A stretch of DNA of 64,000 nt from Methylobacter sp. (GTDB lineage: Bacteria; Pseudomonadota; Gammaproteobacteria; Methylococcales; Methylomonadaceae), in NCBI GenBank assembly GCA_030684815.1, contig JAUXXQ010000233.1, forward strand, positions 1-64,000, read 5' to 3'. Positions 1-9,849 of the stretch are shown in pieces. Numbering within the stretch: position 1 is the first letter of the stretch; every line of letters begins with the position of its first letter. The position numbers and the translations under genes were made by a program. Below the pieces are notes generated by a model. It had not been told where the DNA came from, made no database searches, and saw nothing but the letters and a program-made list of their open reading frames with translations.

Positions 1-120
1 TACGACTGCCATGGATGGCGGAAGTGCTGGAGCCGTCGGGAGCGGCTCCAGTACGACTGCCATGGATGGCGGAAGTGCTGGAGCCGTCGGGAGCGGCTCC
101 AGTAAAAACCTGGAAGGTCT
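1..120. repeat. Tandem 51-bp units ending in a palindrome arm
   Basis: Two exact head-to-tail copies of a 51-bp unit (1-51 and 52-102, beginning TACGACTGCCATGGATGGCG) are followed by the arm TAAAAACCTGGAAGGTCT (103-120). The window edge cuts the left side, so more units may exist. The same unit, inverted and single, sits at 61448-61498 between the matching arms, and an empty version of the palindrome is at 58503-58535. The ORF-track protein at 11-199 is just this repeat read as codons (Gly/Ser/Ala-rich) and I do not believe it is a gene. Confidence 0.9.
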
Positions 121-233
121 ACTTCGGCATGCTTGTCCCGCTTTAAATGGGAAGCCATTTTTAGCAGTCGCTAAGCCGTTACAAAAGCACAGCTTCTGAT
201 CTGAAGCCTATTCGTTAAACAAAGGGGGCGGTC

Positions 234-644
234 ATGTTCAAAATCAATTTATCAACAGTCTTGCTGGTCACTGGCCTGTTTGCCCAACCCGTTTATGCCG
301 ATGAGGCGATGGATTCGGCATTGCAGCAAACGCAAGACTGCCTTAGACAGCAAAATTGCGCATCAGCGCAGACCGATGCAGGCAAAGCAGCGGCACAACA
401 AGCCTTGGAAGCCGTGGGTGGGAACGCTGATCAGATGCAGGGGCTCTATAATATTTCTGCCGACATTATGCCCCTATTGCTGCAACAAGCGGACGGCGAC
501 CCGGCAAAAATGCAGGCCATTCTTCAAAAAGCCCAAACCGACCCTGAAGGTTTTTTAAATTCCTTAGCGCCGGACATACAAACGAAAATCAAACAGGCGG
601 CGGCCACGCTAGAAAAAAACCGTGAATCTGGACAAAAACCTTAA
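234..644 (+). CDS. Secreted hypothetical protein
   Basis: A 136-residue protein I do not recognise. An N-terminal signal peptide is visible: two lysine/asparagine-containing residues, a hydrophobic stretch (STVLLVTGLFAQP) and a likely cleavage after VYA at about residue 22. The mature part is small, Gln/Ala-rich and predicted helical, with two Cys (DCLRQQNC) that could form a disulfide in the periplasm. A purine-rich ribosome site (AAAGGGGGCGG) precedes the ATG. It stands alone, between the repeat at the window start and the UPF0182 gene about 300 bases downstream. Function unknown; export is inferred from the signal peptide. Confidence 0.75.
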   Translation: MFKINLSTVLLVTGLFAQPVYADEAMDSALQQTQDCLRQQNCASAQTDAGKAAAQQALEAVGGNADQMQGLYNISADIMPLLLQQADGDPAKMQAILQKAQTDPEGFLNSLAPDIQTKIKQAAATLEKNRESGQKP

Positions 645-948
645 TTCCTCGTTGCTACGCCCCCTGTCTATTCCACGCCATTTCCGTATCGGCGGGCGAT
701 ACCCCGTGTAGCGCTGATAATTGTCACCACGAAGGACACGAAAAATGAAACCCCGGGCTCTTCGCGCTCTTCGTGGTAAACAAATGCTTTCAATTGAGAA
801 GTTACCGCTACCAGCGCTGACAAATCGTAACGTCTAAATCATTACGAACCCCTTATTGGGTGTTAGAATACGGCCAGAAACGTGCATGTTACCGGCCGCC
901 CATCATCTAAAATGCACCCCAACGCAACATTTTTATTAAGAGGACTCT
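645..948. other. Intergenic stretch with an imperfect palindrome
   Basis: No gene seen. It contains an inverted-repeat element at 727-776 (CCACGAAG ... CTTCGTGG) of the dispersed 'CACGAAG-ACACGAA' type. Related sequence occurs near 7675-7735 and 63515-63560. The last 20 bases carry the ribosome site (AAGAGGA) of the following UPF0182 gene. Confidence 0.5.
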
Positions 949-3609
949 ATGCGGAACCTAAAGCCTTTAACCGCGCTAATTGGTGCGACGCTTGTCATCG
1001 TTATCCTTATATACGTCGCCTTCTACTTCATATTCCTTGAACTGTTTGTCGATTTATGGTGGTACAAATCCATACAACTTGAAGCCTATTTCTGGCTGCG
1101 CCTGCTGTACAAATTTTTCCTGTCCGGCGCCGTCACGATGGGTTTTTTCGGCATTTTCTTTTTTCATTTTTGGATTGCATCAAGCTATTTGGGTTTAAAC
1201 CCGCCCGATGAAGTCCTCAACAATGCCGATAAACGCCGACGTTTCCAGCGTTTTGCCGATACTTTCATGAGCGGGTCGGCAAAAATATACACACCGGTTT
1301 CTTTAATCTTGGCCTTTTTTATTGCCATCCCTTTTTACCATCAGTGGGAAACTGCACTGCTGTATTTTTTCGGCGGCGCATCAGGCGTGGCCGAACCGGT
1401 CTACGGCCAGGACGTCGGCTTTTATCTGTTGTCCTACCCAATTTACATGCTGATTCAACAAGAATTGCTGACCACAGCTGTCATGGTCTTCTGTATGGTT
1501 GCAGTGCTGTATTGGATTGAGCATATTTTTGTCCCTAACCAAAACAAAGAATTTCCGCTGGGCGCCAAAATCCATCTGACCATTCTAATGGGCTTTGTGG
1601 TTTTGTTCGTGGTCTGGGGCTTTATGCTGCAACGCTTTTCACTGCTGTATGTCGACAGCCACGAGCCGATATTTTACGGCCCCGGTTTCACTGAACTGCG
1701 TTATCAATTGCCGCTGATCTGGCTTGGCATCCTTGCTTTTCTGGCGGTGGCCATTTCCGTCGGGCTGTTCATTTTTTCAGAAAAGCACCGTACCAAAGGG
1801 CCAATTTTAATATCGTTAGCGGTTTTTCTGGTCGCAACAGGCCTGCCCAAAGTCCAGTTTATCCCTAATTTAATCCAAACATATATTGTCAACCCCAACC
1901 CGGTCAACACCGAAAAGCCGTTCATGCAGCACAATATTACTGCCACCATGGACGCCTACGATTTAAAAAATATCAAAATTATTGACCTTCCAATCAAGCT
2001 GAACGCCATTGACGATATTGAAGCTTGGAGCACACAAAAGCATTTTGAAAACATACCGGTTTGGGACAGGGAAATCCTAATCAACACCTATAACCAGCTG
2101 CAATCGATCAGGCCTTACTACACATTTTTGTCTGTCGATGAAGACCGTTATTTTCTTCGCGACCATGTCAGACAGGTTAACCTTTCCGCACGGGAGATGA
2201 ATATATCGAAATTGCCACCGGAAGCGCAGAACTGGGAAAACACCCATTTGCGTTATACCCACGGTTTTGGCGCGGTGGTCACGCCCGCCGCACAAGATGC
2301 AGCCAGGCCGTTACTTTGGTATTTGCGCGACTTAAACTTGAGTTCAAGCATCGGTCTAAGCGTTAAGCACCCTGACATTTATTATGGCCAAGAAGAATAT
2401 AAATACGCCATTGTGCCTAACAGGCTGGACGTTGTCGGCCTTTCAAGCAGCCAGGACGACCCGGGTATGCAAGGTTCTTATCAAGGCAAAAGCGGTATCC
2501 CCATCCCCTCGCTGTTCAGAAAAGCGTTATTTGCCTTTTATTTCCAAGATCCGAAAATATTCTTTTCGACCAACATCTCGAAAGAGAGCCGGGTGTTAAT
2601 TCGCCGTAATATTGCCGAACGCATCAGCACCATAACACCGTTTTTGCACTTGGACAGCGACCCTTATCTGGTCTTGACCAATGACCGTTTTTATTGGATA
2701 CAGGATGCCTATACGCTGTCTAACCGCTACCCCGTTTCCAAACCGGCCAGCGACAATTTCCAGGATGGGAAAGCGGAATTCAACTATATCCGGAATTCGG
2801 TTAAGGTCGTGGTCGATGCTTTTGAAGGCGACGTCCAATATTTTATTTCCGACCCATCAGATGTCATCATTCGGGCTTACAATATCGCCTATCCTAGCCT
2901 GTTTAAAGGTATAGATGAAATGCCGGCCGGTTTGAAAGCGCATTTGCGTTATCCGCGCGATTTGTATTATTTACAGATGAAGGTGTATGCCAAATACCAT
3001 CAACAAGACCCCGAATTGTTTTACCAACAAGCGGAAACATGGGAATTTGCCAAAGTCCGGGGGCAGCAGGTAAGGCCTTATTATCAAACCATCGATTTTG
3101 GCAACTGTAATAACACAGAAGAGTTTGTCATGCTGAACCCCATGACGCCAATCAACAGCAACAACCTGAGCATAATCGGTGTGGCCGGCATTTCGGATAC
3201 CCAAACCTGTAGCACCGACTATAAACCGGGTATTACCCTGTATAAATTCCTTAAAGACGTACAGGTTAACGGTCCTGCGCAGGTTGAGTCGCTGATTGAG
3301 CAAAATCCGGACATTTCCGCACAATTTACGCTCTGGGATCAGGGCGGCTCCAAGATTCAGCTGGGCCGTATGATTATTATGCCGATGGGCAACAGCGTAC
3401 TGTACGTGCAACCGGTTTATATCGCCTCCAACGTAAACGGCATCCCCGAATTGATCCGGGTGATCGTTTCAATTGGCAATGAAGTGGTCATGGACACCAA
3501 CTTCTGGTCGGCATTTAACCGCTTGAAGCAGATTTATATTAAAAACGCTGCGGAAAGTGACGGCACAGGGACATCTAGTGCCCCTGCTATCGAGCCGATC
3601 AAAAACTAA
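949..3609 (+). CDS. UPF0182 family large membrane protein
   Basis: An 886-residue protein of the UPF0182 (COG1615) family, whose usual length is about 900. The N-terminal third has about seven hydrophobic membrane segments (first at about residues 8-32, then near 55-80, 115-135, 165-190, 205-230, 255-280 and 285-305). The remainder is a long soluble, probably periplasmic domain beginning around the NPNPVNTEKPFMQHNI segment. The family's function is unknown. The start is supported by AAGAGGACTCT upstream of the ATG. It ends in a Ser/Thr/Ala-rich tail. It appears monocistronic, with hairpins following the stop. Confidence 0.93.
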   Translation: MRNLKPLTALIGATLVIVILIYVAFYFIFLELFVDLWWYKSIQLEAYFWLRLLYKFFLSGAVTMGFFGIFFFHFWIASSYLGLNPPDEVLNNADKRRRFQRFADTFMSGSAKIYTPVSLILAFFIAIPFYHQWETALLYFFGGASGVAEPVYGQDVGFYLLSYPIYMLIQQELLTTAVMVFCMVAVLYWIEHIFVPNQNKEFPLGAKIHLTILMGFVVLFVVWGFMLQRFSLLYVDSHEPIFYGPGFTELRYQLPLIWLGILAFLAVAISVGLFIFSEKHRTKGPILISLAVFLVATGLPKVQFIPNLIQTYIVNPNPVNTEKPFMQHNITATMDAYDLKNIKIIDLPIKLNAIDDIEAWSTQKHFENIPVWDREILINTYNQLQSIRPYYTFLSVDEDRYFLRDHVRQVNLSAREMNISKLPPEAQNWENTHLRYTHGFGAVVTPAAQDAARPLLWYLRDLNLSSSIGLSVKHPDIYYGQEEYKYAIVPNRLDVVGLSSSQDDPGMQGSYQGKSGIPIPSLFRKALFAFYFQDPKIFFSTNISKESRVLIRRNIAERISTITPFLHLDSDPYLVLTNDRFYWIQDAYTLSNRYPVSKPASDNFQDGKAEFNYIRNSVKVVVDAFEGDVQYFISDPSDVIIRAYNIAYPSLFKGIDEMPAGLKAHLRYPRDLYYLQMKVYAKYHQQDPELFYQQAETWEFAKVRGQQVRPYYQTIDFGNCNNTEEFVMLNPMTPINSNNLSIIGVAGISDTQTCSTDYKPGITLYKFLKDVQVNGPAQVESLIEQNPDISAQFTLWDQGGSKIQLGRMIIMPMGNSVLYVQPVYIASNVNGIPELIRVIVSIGNEVVMDTNFWSAFNRLKQIYIKNAAESDGTGTSSAPAIEPIKN

Positions 3610-3641
3610 GACTGAGAAATACGAAACTGAGCCGCTTACAT

Positions 3642-3741
3642 CCCCGCCCTGAACGGCGGGGGTTTGACGCTACTTGGTGATAAACTTAAGCCGTTCATGC
3701 GCAACTAGGCTCGGGAAAGCTTAGTTGAATATGAACGGCTT
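3642..3741 (+). other. Two strong hairpins, IS200/IS605-end-like
   Basis: Directly after the UPF0182 gene lies CCCCGCC/GGCGGGG (7-bp stem, loop CTGAAC, 3642-3661). A nested hairpin follows, with outer stem AAGCCGTTCAT/ATGAACGGCTT (3688-3698 with 3731-3741) and inner stem CAACTAGGC/GCTTAGTTG. There is no good T-run, so a simple terminator is only one option. The layout resembles the right end of an IS200/IS605-type element, but no transposase is nearby. Confidence 0.5.
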
Positions 3742-3785
3742 TAACTTGCCCCGTAGCGAGCACACCTAAATTAGACAGATTAACA

Positions 3786-4334
3786 ATGGACTATACGACA
3801 CTCCTTCAAGAACTAAATAAAGCGTCATTATTCGATTTGCATCGATTACAGTCAGCCATTTACCAAGAGCTGCAAAACCCAGCCCGCATCGATCAAATTA
3901 AAGCACAATTAAAAATTGGCCAATCAATCAGCTATTTTGACCCGGAATCTAATAAGCTGATTGACGCAGTCATTTTAAAAATCAAGCGCACTCGCTGTTT
4001 GGTAAAACATGTCCATGACCAAAAAAACTGGAACCTACCGTTTTATTATCTTAATTTGGACAATAGTGACACCGATATTCAACCGCCAAAGAATGCCGTT
4101 GGCATCCCTAAAAGCAGCCTAAAAGTCGGCGCCAAAGTGGGCTATAAAAGTAAATATAACGAAGATGTTTTCGGTGAAGTGCTGCGCCTGAATCAAAAAA
4201 CTGCGACCGTTAAAGTTAGTGAACGCACCACTTGGCGCGTACCTTACACTTTGCTGTTTCAGATAATTGATGGCGAGCTTGGGGATTTGTCAGAACCGAC
4301 TTATCTTTCGCACGAACCCTCAGTTGAAGATTAA
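3786..4334 (+). CDS. Hypothetical protein with two SH3-like repeats
   Basis: A 182-residue protein I do not recognise. The N-terminal 40 residues look helical (LLQELNKASLFDLHRLQSAIYQEL). After that, two similar beta-rich segments each begin with a hydrophobic-Lys-Gly/Ala motif (LKIGQSISYF... at about 42-85 and LKVGAKVGYK... at about 111-155). Each ends with a tryptophan-containing strand followed by the same kind of turn (NWNLPFYYLN and TWRVPYTLLF). This reads as an internal duplication of a KOW/SH3-like barrel, which might bind nucleic acid. The C-terminus is acidic. It stands between the UPF0182 hairpins and the zur-like gene on the same strand. Confidence 0.7.
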   Translation: MDYTTLLQELNKASLFDLHRLQSAIYQELQNPARIDQIKAQLKIGQSISYFDPESNKLIDAVILKIKRTRCLVKHVHDQKNWNLPFYYLNLDNSDTDIQPPKNAVGIPKSSLKVGAKVGYKSKYNEDVFGEVLRLNQKTATVKVSERTTWRVPYTLLFQIIDGELGDLSEPTYLSHEPSVED

Positions 4335-4392
4335 ATTACAGCGACGCCGGCGTTACAAAAGTACATTCGATTTCAGTTAGACGGTTTTTTTA

Positions 4393-4908
4393 ATGAACAT
4401 ACCTGCCGAAGCAAACCATGATGATTCATCTGCCGTAGAGCATGACCATAAAAAATGTGTCAGCCAGGCTTTAAGCACCGCCGCAGAGTTGTGCCTCGTG
4501 CGCGGCGTGCAATTGACGCCGATACGCCAGCAAGTGCTGGAACTGATCTGGGAAAACCATAAAGCGGTCAAAGCCTACGAACTGCTCGATAGAATCAAAC
4601 CGCAAATGGATGCGGCAAAACCGGCGACGATTTACCGCGCATTGGATTTTTTGATCGAACAGGGCTTGGTTCATCGCGTAGAGAGCCTCAACGCCTTTGT
4701 CGGTTGCCGTTGTTCCGCCCATCAACATGAGCAGTTGTTATTGATCTGCAATAACTGTCAGGACGTGGAAGAGCGTTCAGCGCCTGAAGTGATGGCGGCG
4801 CTGTCACGGGAAATCAAACAGGCCGGTTTCATTGTCCACAGCAAAGCCATGGAAATTCACGGGCTATGCGCAAAATGCGCGCATAGTTTGAGTGCAGGAC
4901 CTGCATAA
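4393..4908 (+). CDS. zur: Fur-family zinc uptake regulator (Zur-like)
   Basis: A 171-residue Fur-superfamily repressor. A winged-helix DNA-binding region spans about residues 35-100 (LTPIRQQVLELIWE..., KPATIYRALDFLIEQGLVHRVES). The C-terminal dimerisation/metal domain contains two CxxC pairs (CNNCQ and CAKC) that form the structural zinc site. The CRCSAHQHEQ segment and the long His-containing N-terminus (EHDHKKC) are more like Zur than Fur. Family knowledge: with Zn bound, it represses zinc import genes. None of those is adjacent, so the Zur assignment rests on sequence character only. Confidence 0.85.
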   Translation: MNIPAEANHDDSSAVEHDHKKCVSQALSTAAELCLVRGVQLTPIRQQVLELIWENHKAVKAYELLDRIKPQMDAAKPATIYRALDFLIEQGLVHRVESLNAFVGCRCSAHQHEQLLLICNNCQDVEERSAPEVMAALSREIKQAGFIVHSKAMEIHGLCAKCAHSLSAGPA

Positions 4909-5003
4909 CCGCAAGCTATTGGGAACGGGTTTAGGGATAGCATTGACTGATTTACGCCTTCATTTCGGCGCATCAAAATCCCCAACAGCGCAGCCACGCC
5001 AAA

Positions 5004-5033
5004 TAGACTAATGCCCCTACTTTTTGGTATAAT
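5004..5033 (+). promoter_or_regulatory. Probable sigma-70 promoter of gap
   Basis: A perfect -10 box TATAAT lies at 5028-5033, with TAGACT at 5004-5009 as -35 (spacing 18). It is about 70 bases before the gap start codon and reads toward it. This is a prediction by eye only. Confidence 0.5.
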
Positions 5034-5105
5034 CCACAAGTTTTCGGAAGCCTTATGGGTTATCCGTTTTTGTACGTTTTCATTTCATCAATCTGGAGAA
5101 TAGTT

Positions 5106-6119
5106 ATGCCAATTAAAGTTGCAATCAATGGTTATGGTCGTATTGGGCGTAATATCGTCCGCGCATTGTACGAATCGGGCCGTACCAATGAAATTCAAGT
5201 TGTTGCAATCAACGACTTAGGTGATGCCAAAACCAATGCCCACCTGACCCAATACGATTCAGTGCATGGCAAATTCCCCTTCGATGTGAGTGTTGATGGC
5301 GATTATATCGTTATCAATGGCGACAAAATCAGGGTATTCTCAGAAAGGGACCCGTCAAAACTGCCATGGGCTGAGCTGGGTGTTGACGCTGTCCACGAAT
5401 GTACCGGTTTTTTTGCCAGCAAAGCTAAGGCCTCTGCGCATATCGCGGCTGGCGCCAAAAAAGTGATTATTTCTGCACCCGGCGGCGCTGATGTTGATGC
5501 GACCATCGTTTACGGTGTCAACCATGATGTGTTGAAAGCGTCTGATACTGTTATTTCTAATGCCTCATGCACCACTAACTGCTTGGCACCTTTAGTTAAG
5601 CCGTTACTGGACACCATCGGCATTACTCACGGTTTAATGACCACCATCCATTCTTACACCAACGACCAGGTTTTGACTGACGTTTATCACAGCGATTTGC
5701 ATCGTGCGCGTTCAGCGACACAATCAATGATCCCTACCAAAACCGGCGCGGCTGCAGCGGTAGGTTTGGTATTGCCTGAATTGGTCGGCAAAATGGACGG
5801 TTTCGCGATGCGCGTACCGACTATCAATGTGTCTGTGGTTGATTTGACCTTCCAAGCGGCGAGAAACACCACTAAAGAAGAAATCGACCAAATCTTAAAA
5901 GCAGCGTCTGAAGGCCCATTAAAAGGCATTCTGGAATTTAACAGCTTGCCATTAGTTTCAATCGACTTTAACCATAACCCGGCATCGTCCATTTATGACT
6001 CCGCCTTGACCAAAGTCATGAACGGCAACATGGTTAAGGTTTTATCGTGGTACGACAACGAATGGGGCTTCTCAAACCGTATGTTGGACACCACCATTGC
6101 TTTAGTTAACGCAAAATAA
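5106..6119 (+). CDS. gap: Glyceraldehyde-3-phosphate dehydrogenase, type I
   Basis: A 337-residue GAPDH that oxidises glyceraldehyde 3-phosphate to 1,3-bisphosphoglycerate with NAD(P)+ in the cytosol. The Rossmann motif [10 protein letters not shown] is at the start, and the catalytic Cys lies in [12 protein letters not shown] (about residue 155), followed by the active-site His in the HSYTNDQ region. The C-terminal [12 protein letters not shown] is diagnostic. I chose the ATG at 5106 rather than the track start at 5055 because CTGGAGAA sits at the right distance and the family N-terminus begins [11 protein letters not shown]. It is followed after 15 bases by pyk, so the two are probably co-transcribed. 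Confidence 0.97.
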   Translation: MPIKVAINGYGRIGRNIVRALYESGRTNEIQVVAINDLGDAKTNAHLTQYDSVHGKFPFDVSVDGDYIVINGDKIRVFSERDPSKLPWAELGVDAVHECTGFFASKAKASAHIAAGAKKVIISAPGGADVDATIVYGVNHDVLKASDTVISNASCTTNCLAPLVKPLLDTIGITHGLMTTIHSYTNDQVLTDVYHSDLHRARSATQSMIPTKTGAAAAVGLVLPELVGKMDGFAMRVPTINVSVVDLTFQAARNTTKEEIDQILKAASEGPLKGILEFNSLPLVSIDFNHNPASSIYDSALTKVMNGNMVKVLSWYDNEWGFSNRMLDTTIALVNAK

Positions 6120-6134
6120 CGGATTTTCAACCTA

Positions 6135-7556
6135 ATGTTAAGAAGAACCAAAATTTTAGCCACCTTAGGCCCGGCCACTGATAAACCCGGCGTACTTGAA
6201 GGTATGTTTGCGGCCGGTCTTGACTTTGTCCGGATGAACTTTTCACACGGTTCGGCTGAAGACCATATTAACAGGGCTAATGCGGTGCGTGAGCTTAGCC
6301 TGAAAACCGGCAGATTGGTCGGTATTTTGGCTGATTTACAAGGCCCGAAAATCCGTATCGCCCGTTTTAAAGATACCAAGGTATTTTTGAACGAAGGCCA
6401 GGATTTTGCTTTGGACATCAATCTTGACCCAACTGCTGGTGATCATACGCAGGTCGGCATCACTTACGAACCGTTAGCCTTGGAAGTCAAACCGGGCAGC
6501 CGTTTATTGCTGGATGATGGCCGTATCGTGTTGGATGTAGTCAATGTTGAAAACATGCGCGTTAACTGCAAGGTTATCGTCGGCGGCGACCTGTCTAACA
6601 ACAAAGGCATCAATCTGTTGGGTGGCGGCCTTTCGGCGGCGGCATTAACCGACAAAGACAAAGAAGATATTAAAACCATTGCGCTGATGAAATGCGATTA
6701 TGTCGCCATTTCTTTCCCGCGCACGGCTGAGGATCTTCATGAAGCGCGTCGCCTGCTGCTTGCAGCAGGCTGCCACGCGGGTATTGTCGCCAAAGTTGAA
6801 CGCGCTGAAGCCTTGGATGTGATCGACGAAATCATCTTGGCGTCTGATGCGGTGATGGTTGCGCGTGGTGATTTGGGCGTTGAAATTGGTGATGCCAATC
6901 TGCCTGCCGTGCAAAAAATGCTGATTGACCGTACCCGTTCGCTGAACCGCGTGGCGATTACTGCAACACAAATGATGGAATCAATGATTGAAAACCCGAT
7001 TCCTACACGGGCTGAAGTTTTTGATGTGGCCAACGCGGTTTATGACGGCACCGACGTGATCATGCTGTCGGCGGAAACGGCATCGGGCAAATATCCGATT
7101 AAAGCCATTGAAGCCATGAATCGGGTGTGTATTGAGGCGGAAAAACAGCCTAAAGTCCGCGTATCAAGGCATCGTGTGGAACTTCAGTTTGAGCGCGTCG
7201 ATGAAGCCATTGCCATGTCGGCGATGTATTTGGCCAACCATAGCCAAGTACATGGCATTGCCGCATTAACTGAATCAGGCTCAACGCCGTTATGGATGTC
7301 CAGAATCAGTTCAGGCATCCCCATTTTTGCGTTCAGCCCTCATCAGGAAACGCTGGGGCGAGTCACCTTATATCGCGGTGTTTTTCCGGTGCTGTTTATT
7401 CATGACCTGAGTGACCATGCCGAAGTGAACCGGGCTATTGTTGCGGAATTGAAAAGACGCCATGTAGCTCATGATGGCGATACCTTCATCATCACGCAAG
7501 GTGACTTGGAAGGCATAGCGGGCGGCACTAACGCATTAAAAGTAGTTTCTGTTTGA
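6135..7556 (+). CDS. pyk: Pyruvate kinase
   Basis: A 473-residue pyruvate kinase that converts phosphoenolpyruvate plus ADP to pyruvate plus ATP. The N-terminal [13 protein letters not shown] and MNFSHG motifs hold substrate-phosphate residues. The active-site signature is [17 protein letters not shown] (Lys/Glu for Mg), followed by [10 protein letters not shown] and [10 protein letters not shown]. The C-terminal alpha/beta domain (about 345-473) is the usual effector domain. The length and the short B-domain resemble the enteric PykA type. It lies 15 bases downstream of gap. With gap it makes a lower-glycolysis operon that ends at the terminator at 7618-7648. Confidence 0.96.
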   Translation: MLRRTKILATLGPATDKPGVLEGMFAAGLDFVRMNFSHGSAEDHINRANAVRELSLKTGRLVGILADLQGPKIRIARFKDTKVFLNEGQDFALDINLDPTAGDHTQVGITYEPLALEVKPGSRLLLDDGRIVLDVVNVENMRVNCKVIVGGDLSNNKGINLLGGGLSAAALTDKDKEDIKTIALMKCDYVAISFPRTAEDLHEARRLLLAAGCHAGIVAKVERAEALDVIDEIILASDAVMVARGDLGVEIGDANLPAVQKMLIDRTRSLNRVAITATQMMESMIENPIPTRAEVFDVANAVYDGTDVIMLSAETASGKYPIKAIEAMNRVCIEAEKQPKVRVSRHRVELQFERVDEAIAMSAMYLANHSQVHGIAALTESGSTPLWMSRISSGIPIFAFSPHQETLGRVTLYRGVFPVLFIHDLSDHAEVNRAIVAELKRRHVAHDGDTFIITQGDLEGIAGGTNALKVVSV

Positions 7557-7617
7557 TAAGAAACCGTGTGGACTTGCCGCCAGAAAATTAAACTTTCTGG
7601 CGGAGGCTTTATCTAAA

Positions 7618-7648
7618 TGGCCTGGAATTTTTCCAGGCCATTTTTTTT
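7618..7648 (+). terminator. Rho-independent terminator after pyk
   Basis: A perfect stem TGGCCTGGAA/TTCCAGGCCA with a TTT loop is followed by eight T's. A second GC-rich hairpin (GCCGCCAGAAA/TTTCTGGCGG, 7576-7603) precedes it, so the gap-pyk transcript ends in a double hairpin. Confidence 0.92.
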
Positions 7649-7737
7649 GCCGGTAGCAAATGGCAGGTTGAAGAGATTATCAACACAAAGACACAAAGGC
7701 AATTGCCTTGCTCCGTGTTTTTCGTGCAAAAAATGCC

Positions 7738-8262
7738 TTATTCCGGCAAATTATTATCGGCGGCCAAGGTAAAGCTATGCTCGTTTCCGTGGATAAAAAC
7801 CCGGTATGTCCCAGCCGCCAAGCCATAAACATCAAGGGGTACGGTGTAACTAAAAGGAATTAAGGCTTGCGTGCAAAAGGCAACAGTTTGCAATTGCACC
7901 TGAGTGACCACCACTTCAAAAAAATCAACGCCACGTCGGCGCACATTGATTGAACCTAAGTTGTAGCAGCCGCTTGGAAAATAGCCTGAGATTTTTGCAA
8001 ACACCTGCACCGGCTTACTGTCGACCACTAAAATTTCACTGCTTTCAACGGTAGCTGGCTGGGCTTCGGTTATTGCCTGCAAATCCCAGCGCCCATCTTC
8101 AGCCAGCCTGAAGTGAGCGTTCTGATAGCGCCCGGCTTGGTCTTCGGTATCGACGCGAGGAATCGTCAACACCTGATTTTGAAATCGTGGCGCGTCCTCG
8201 GCAAAAGCCGCCGTTGCCAGCATAAAAACAGCAATACCCAATACGCTTTGAGATATTTTCAT
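7738..8262 (-). CDS. Secreted hypothetical protein
   Basis: A 174-residue exported protein. I moved the start from the track ORF (8322) to the ATG at 8262: GGGAGGG precedes it and it opens directly into a signal peptide (MKISQSVLGIAVFMLATAAFA|ED). The mature protein looks beta-rich with two Cys (SGCYN and VAFCTQ). It ends in a fibronectin-like pattern (VPLDVYGLAAGTYRVFIHGNEHSFTL) often seen in small secreted beta-sandwich proteins. No family recognised. It lies 16 bases downstream of nfeD on the same strand and may share that transcript. Confidence 0.75.
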   Translation of the reverse strand: MKISQSVLGIAVFMLATAAFAEDAPRFQNQVLTIPRVDTEDQAGRYQNAHFRLAEDGRWDLQAITEAQPATVESSEILVVDSKPVQVFAKISGYFPSGCYNLGSINVRRRGVDFFEVVVTQVQLQTVAFCTQALIPFSYTVPLDVYGLAAGTYRVFIHGNEHSFTLAADNNLPE

Positions 8263-8278
8263 TACACCCTCCCGAAAA

Positions 8279-8722
8279 TCAGTCAACTTGTTCGACATCA
8301 AACACGGTGCCGCGCACCGCAATCACTTTTACTTTTGCGCTAATATCGCAATCTTCGCCGTGGACTTTCCAAATCGAATCATCGACTTTTATTTTACCTT
8401 CGCCATTTTCTATCGGCTTATACAGGCTAAAAGTCCGGCCGATGTATTGTTGCCCACGCTTGTTTAATAACGGGTGGTCTGTTATTACCGGATGTTTTTT
8501 GCCATAAAGCCGCCATAAGGTGATGGCGACAACAGACAGCACAGAAAAGAACAACACCTGCACTTCGACGCTCATCGACGGCATCAGCAACAACAGGCAT
8601 CCGGTGACAAAGCTTGATGCAGCCAGCCACATAAAGAAAAAACCGGGGGCCAACAGTTCTACCACCAGGAGCAAAATAGCCAACTCCCACCAGTTCCAAA
8701 AGAAAATCTCCAGCTCAGCCAT
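8279..8722 (-). CDS. NfeD-family short membrane protein
   Basis: A 147-residue protein of the short NfeD type (as E. coli YbbK). Three to four membrane segments occupy residues 10-75, including the typical WELAILLLVVELLAPGFFFMWLAAS. A small OB-fold/beta-barrel domain occupies the C-terminus (IGRTFSLYKPIENGEGKIKVDDSIWKV). It is encoded 11 bases downstream of the SPFH gene; this partner arrangement is conserved, and NfeD proteins act with membrane-organising stomatin-like proteins. Confidence 0.88.
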   Translation of the reverse strand: MAELEIFFWNWWELAILLLVVELLAPGFFFMWLAASSFVTGCLLLLMPSMSVEVQVLFFSVLSVVAITLWRLYGKKHPVITDHPLLNKRGQQYIGRTFSLYKPIENGEGKIKVDDSIWKVHGEDCDISAKVKVIAVRGTVFDVEQVD

Positions 8723-8733
8723 ATCAGCCTTTC

Positions 8734-9654
8734 CTAGTGCCCCGTGCGGGTATTAGTCAGGGCTTCTTTGGCCAGTTCGCCAATGCCGCCGATAGCGCCA
8801 ATCACGCTGGAGGAATCCAACGGCATAAAAACCAGCTTGCTGTTGCTGGACGCGCCAATATCTTTCAGCGCCTCGATGTATTTTTGCGCGACAAAATAGT
8901 TGATGGCCTGGACATCGCCTTTGCCGATCGCTTCCGACACCATCAACGTCGCTCTGGCTTCTGCCTGCGCCAAGCGTTCGCGAGCATCGGCATCGCGGTA
9001 AGAGGCTTCTTTGCGGCCTTCCGCTTCCAAAATCGCCGCCTGCTGCGCGCCTTCCGCACGTAAAATTTCAGACTGCCTCAAACCTTCGGCCTCAAGAATA
9101 GACGCCCGTTTCAGCCGCTCGGCTTTCATTTGCCGACCCATGGCTTCGACCAAATCCTTGGGCGGGGCGATGTCTTTTATTTCGATACGGGTGACTTTAA
9201 TGCCCCAGGGTGTGGTGGCGTCATCGACAACCGACAGCAGCCGCGCATTGATGTCGTCCCGGCGCGACAGCAGTTCGTCCAAATCCATCGAGCCCATCAC
9301 GGTACGGATGTTGGTCATCACCAGATTCAATATCGCCCAACCCAGCTGGCTGACTTCATAGGCAGCCTTGGCCGCATCCATGACCTGATAAAACACCACG
9401 CCATCGACGGTCACCATCGCATTATCTTTGGTGATCACTTCCTGCGACGGCACGTCCATCACTTGTTCCATCATGATCATCTTGCTGCCGATACGGTCGA
9501 TAATCGGCACGATAATATTTAAACCCGGGGTCAGTGTATTGGTATATTTGCCAAACCGCTCAACCGTGTATTCCATCCCTTGAGGCACCGACTTGACACT
9601 CATGAACACCATCAAGACCGCGAAAACCAACAATGCTAAAACAAAACCACCCAT
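8734..9654 (-). CDS. qmcA: SPFH/band-7 membrane protein (QmcA-like)
   Basis: A 306-residue stomatin/prohibitin homologue. It has one N-terminal membrane anchor ([19 protein letters not shown]) and an SPFH domain (about 25-190, including [15 protein letters not shown] and [13 protein letters not shown]). A long Ala/Glu-rich coiled coil follows ([20 protein letters not shown], about 195-240) and a conserved tail. The start is set at the ATG at 9654, which has AGGGGGTTGT upstream. The track ORF adds 26 residues with no membrane-protein character. It forms oligomeric rings in the inner membrane and is co-transcribed with nfeD. Confidence 0.92.
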   Translation of the reverse strand: MGGFVLALLVFAVLMVFMSVKSVPQGMEYTVERFGKYTNTLTPGLNIIVPIIDRIGSKMIMMEQVMDVPSQEVITKDNAMVTVDGVVFYQVMDAAKAAYEVSQLGWAILNLVMTNIRTVMGSMDLDELLSRRDDINARLLSVVDDATTPWGIKVTRIEIKDIAPPKDLVEAMGRQMKAERLKRASILEAEGLRQSEILRAEGAQQAAILEAEGRKEASYRDADARERLAQAEARATLMVSEAIGKGDVQAINYFVAQKYIEALKDIGASSNSKLVFMPLDSSSVIGAIGGIGELAKEALTNTRTGH

Positions 9655-9849
9655 ACAACCCCCTGATTTTTTTTGGCACGGAATGCGCCAGATTTTAATT
9701 GCTTTGGATACTGCACGGTTAAATTGCGGCAAAACAATACAGGCTACAATACCGTAAAACCGTTAAAATAACCTCACGGCATATTGCAAACTGCCGTGCA
9801 ACTAATAATAATATAAATCTATTTAAATGTAAGTTAACGAGTAATTATA

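Noticed and set aside
11-199. 62-codon ORF rich in Gly, Ser and Ala at the left edge
   Set aside because: It is the 51-bp repeat unit (a multiple of three) read as codons; the same artefact recurs in the ORF at 61315-61584.
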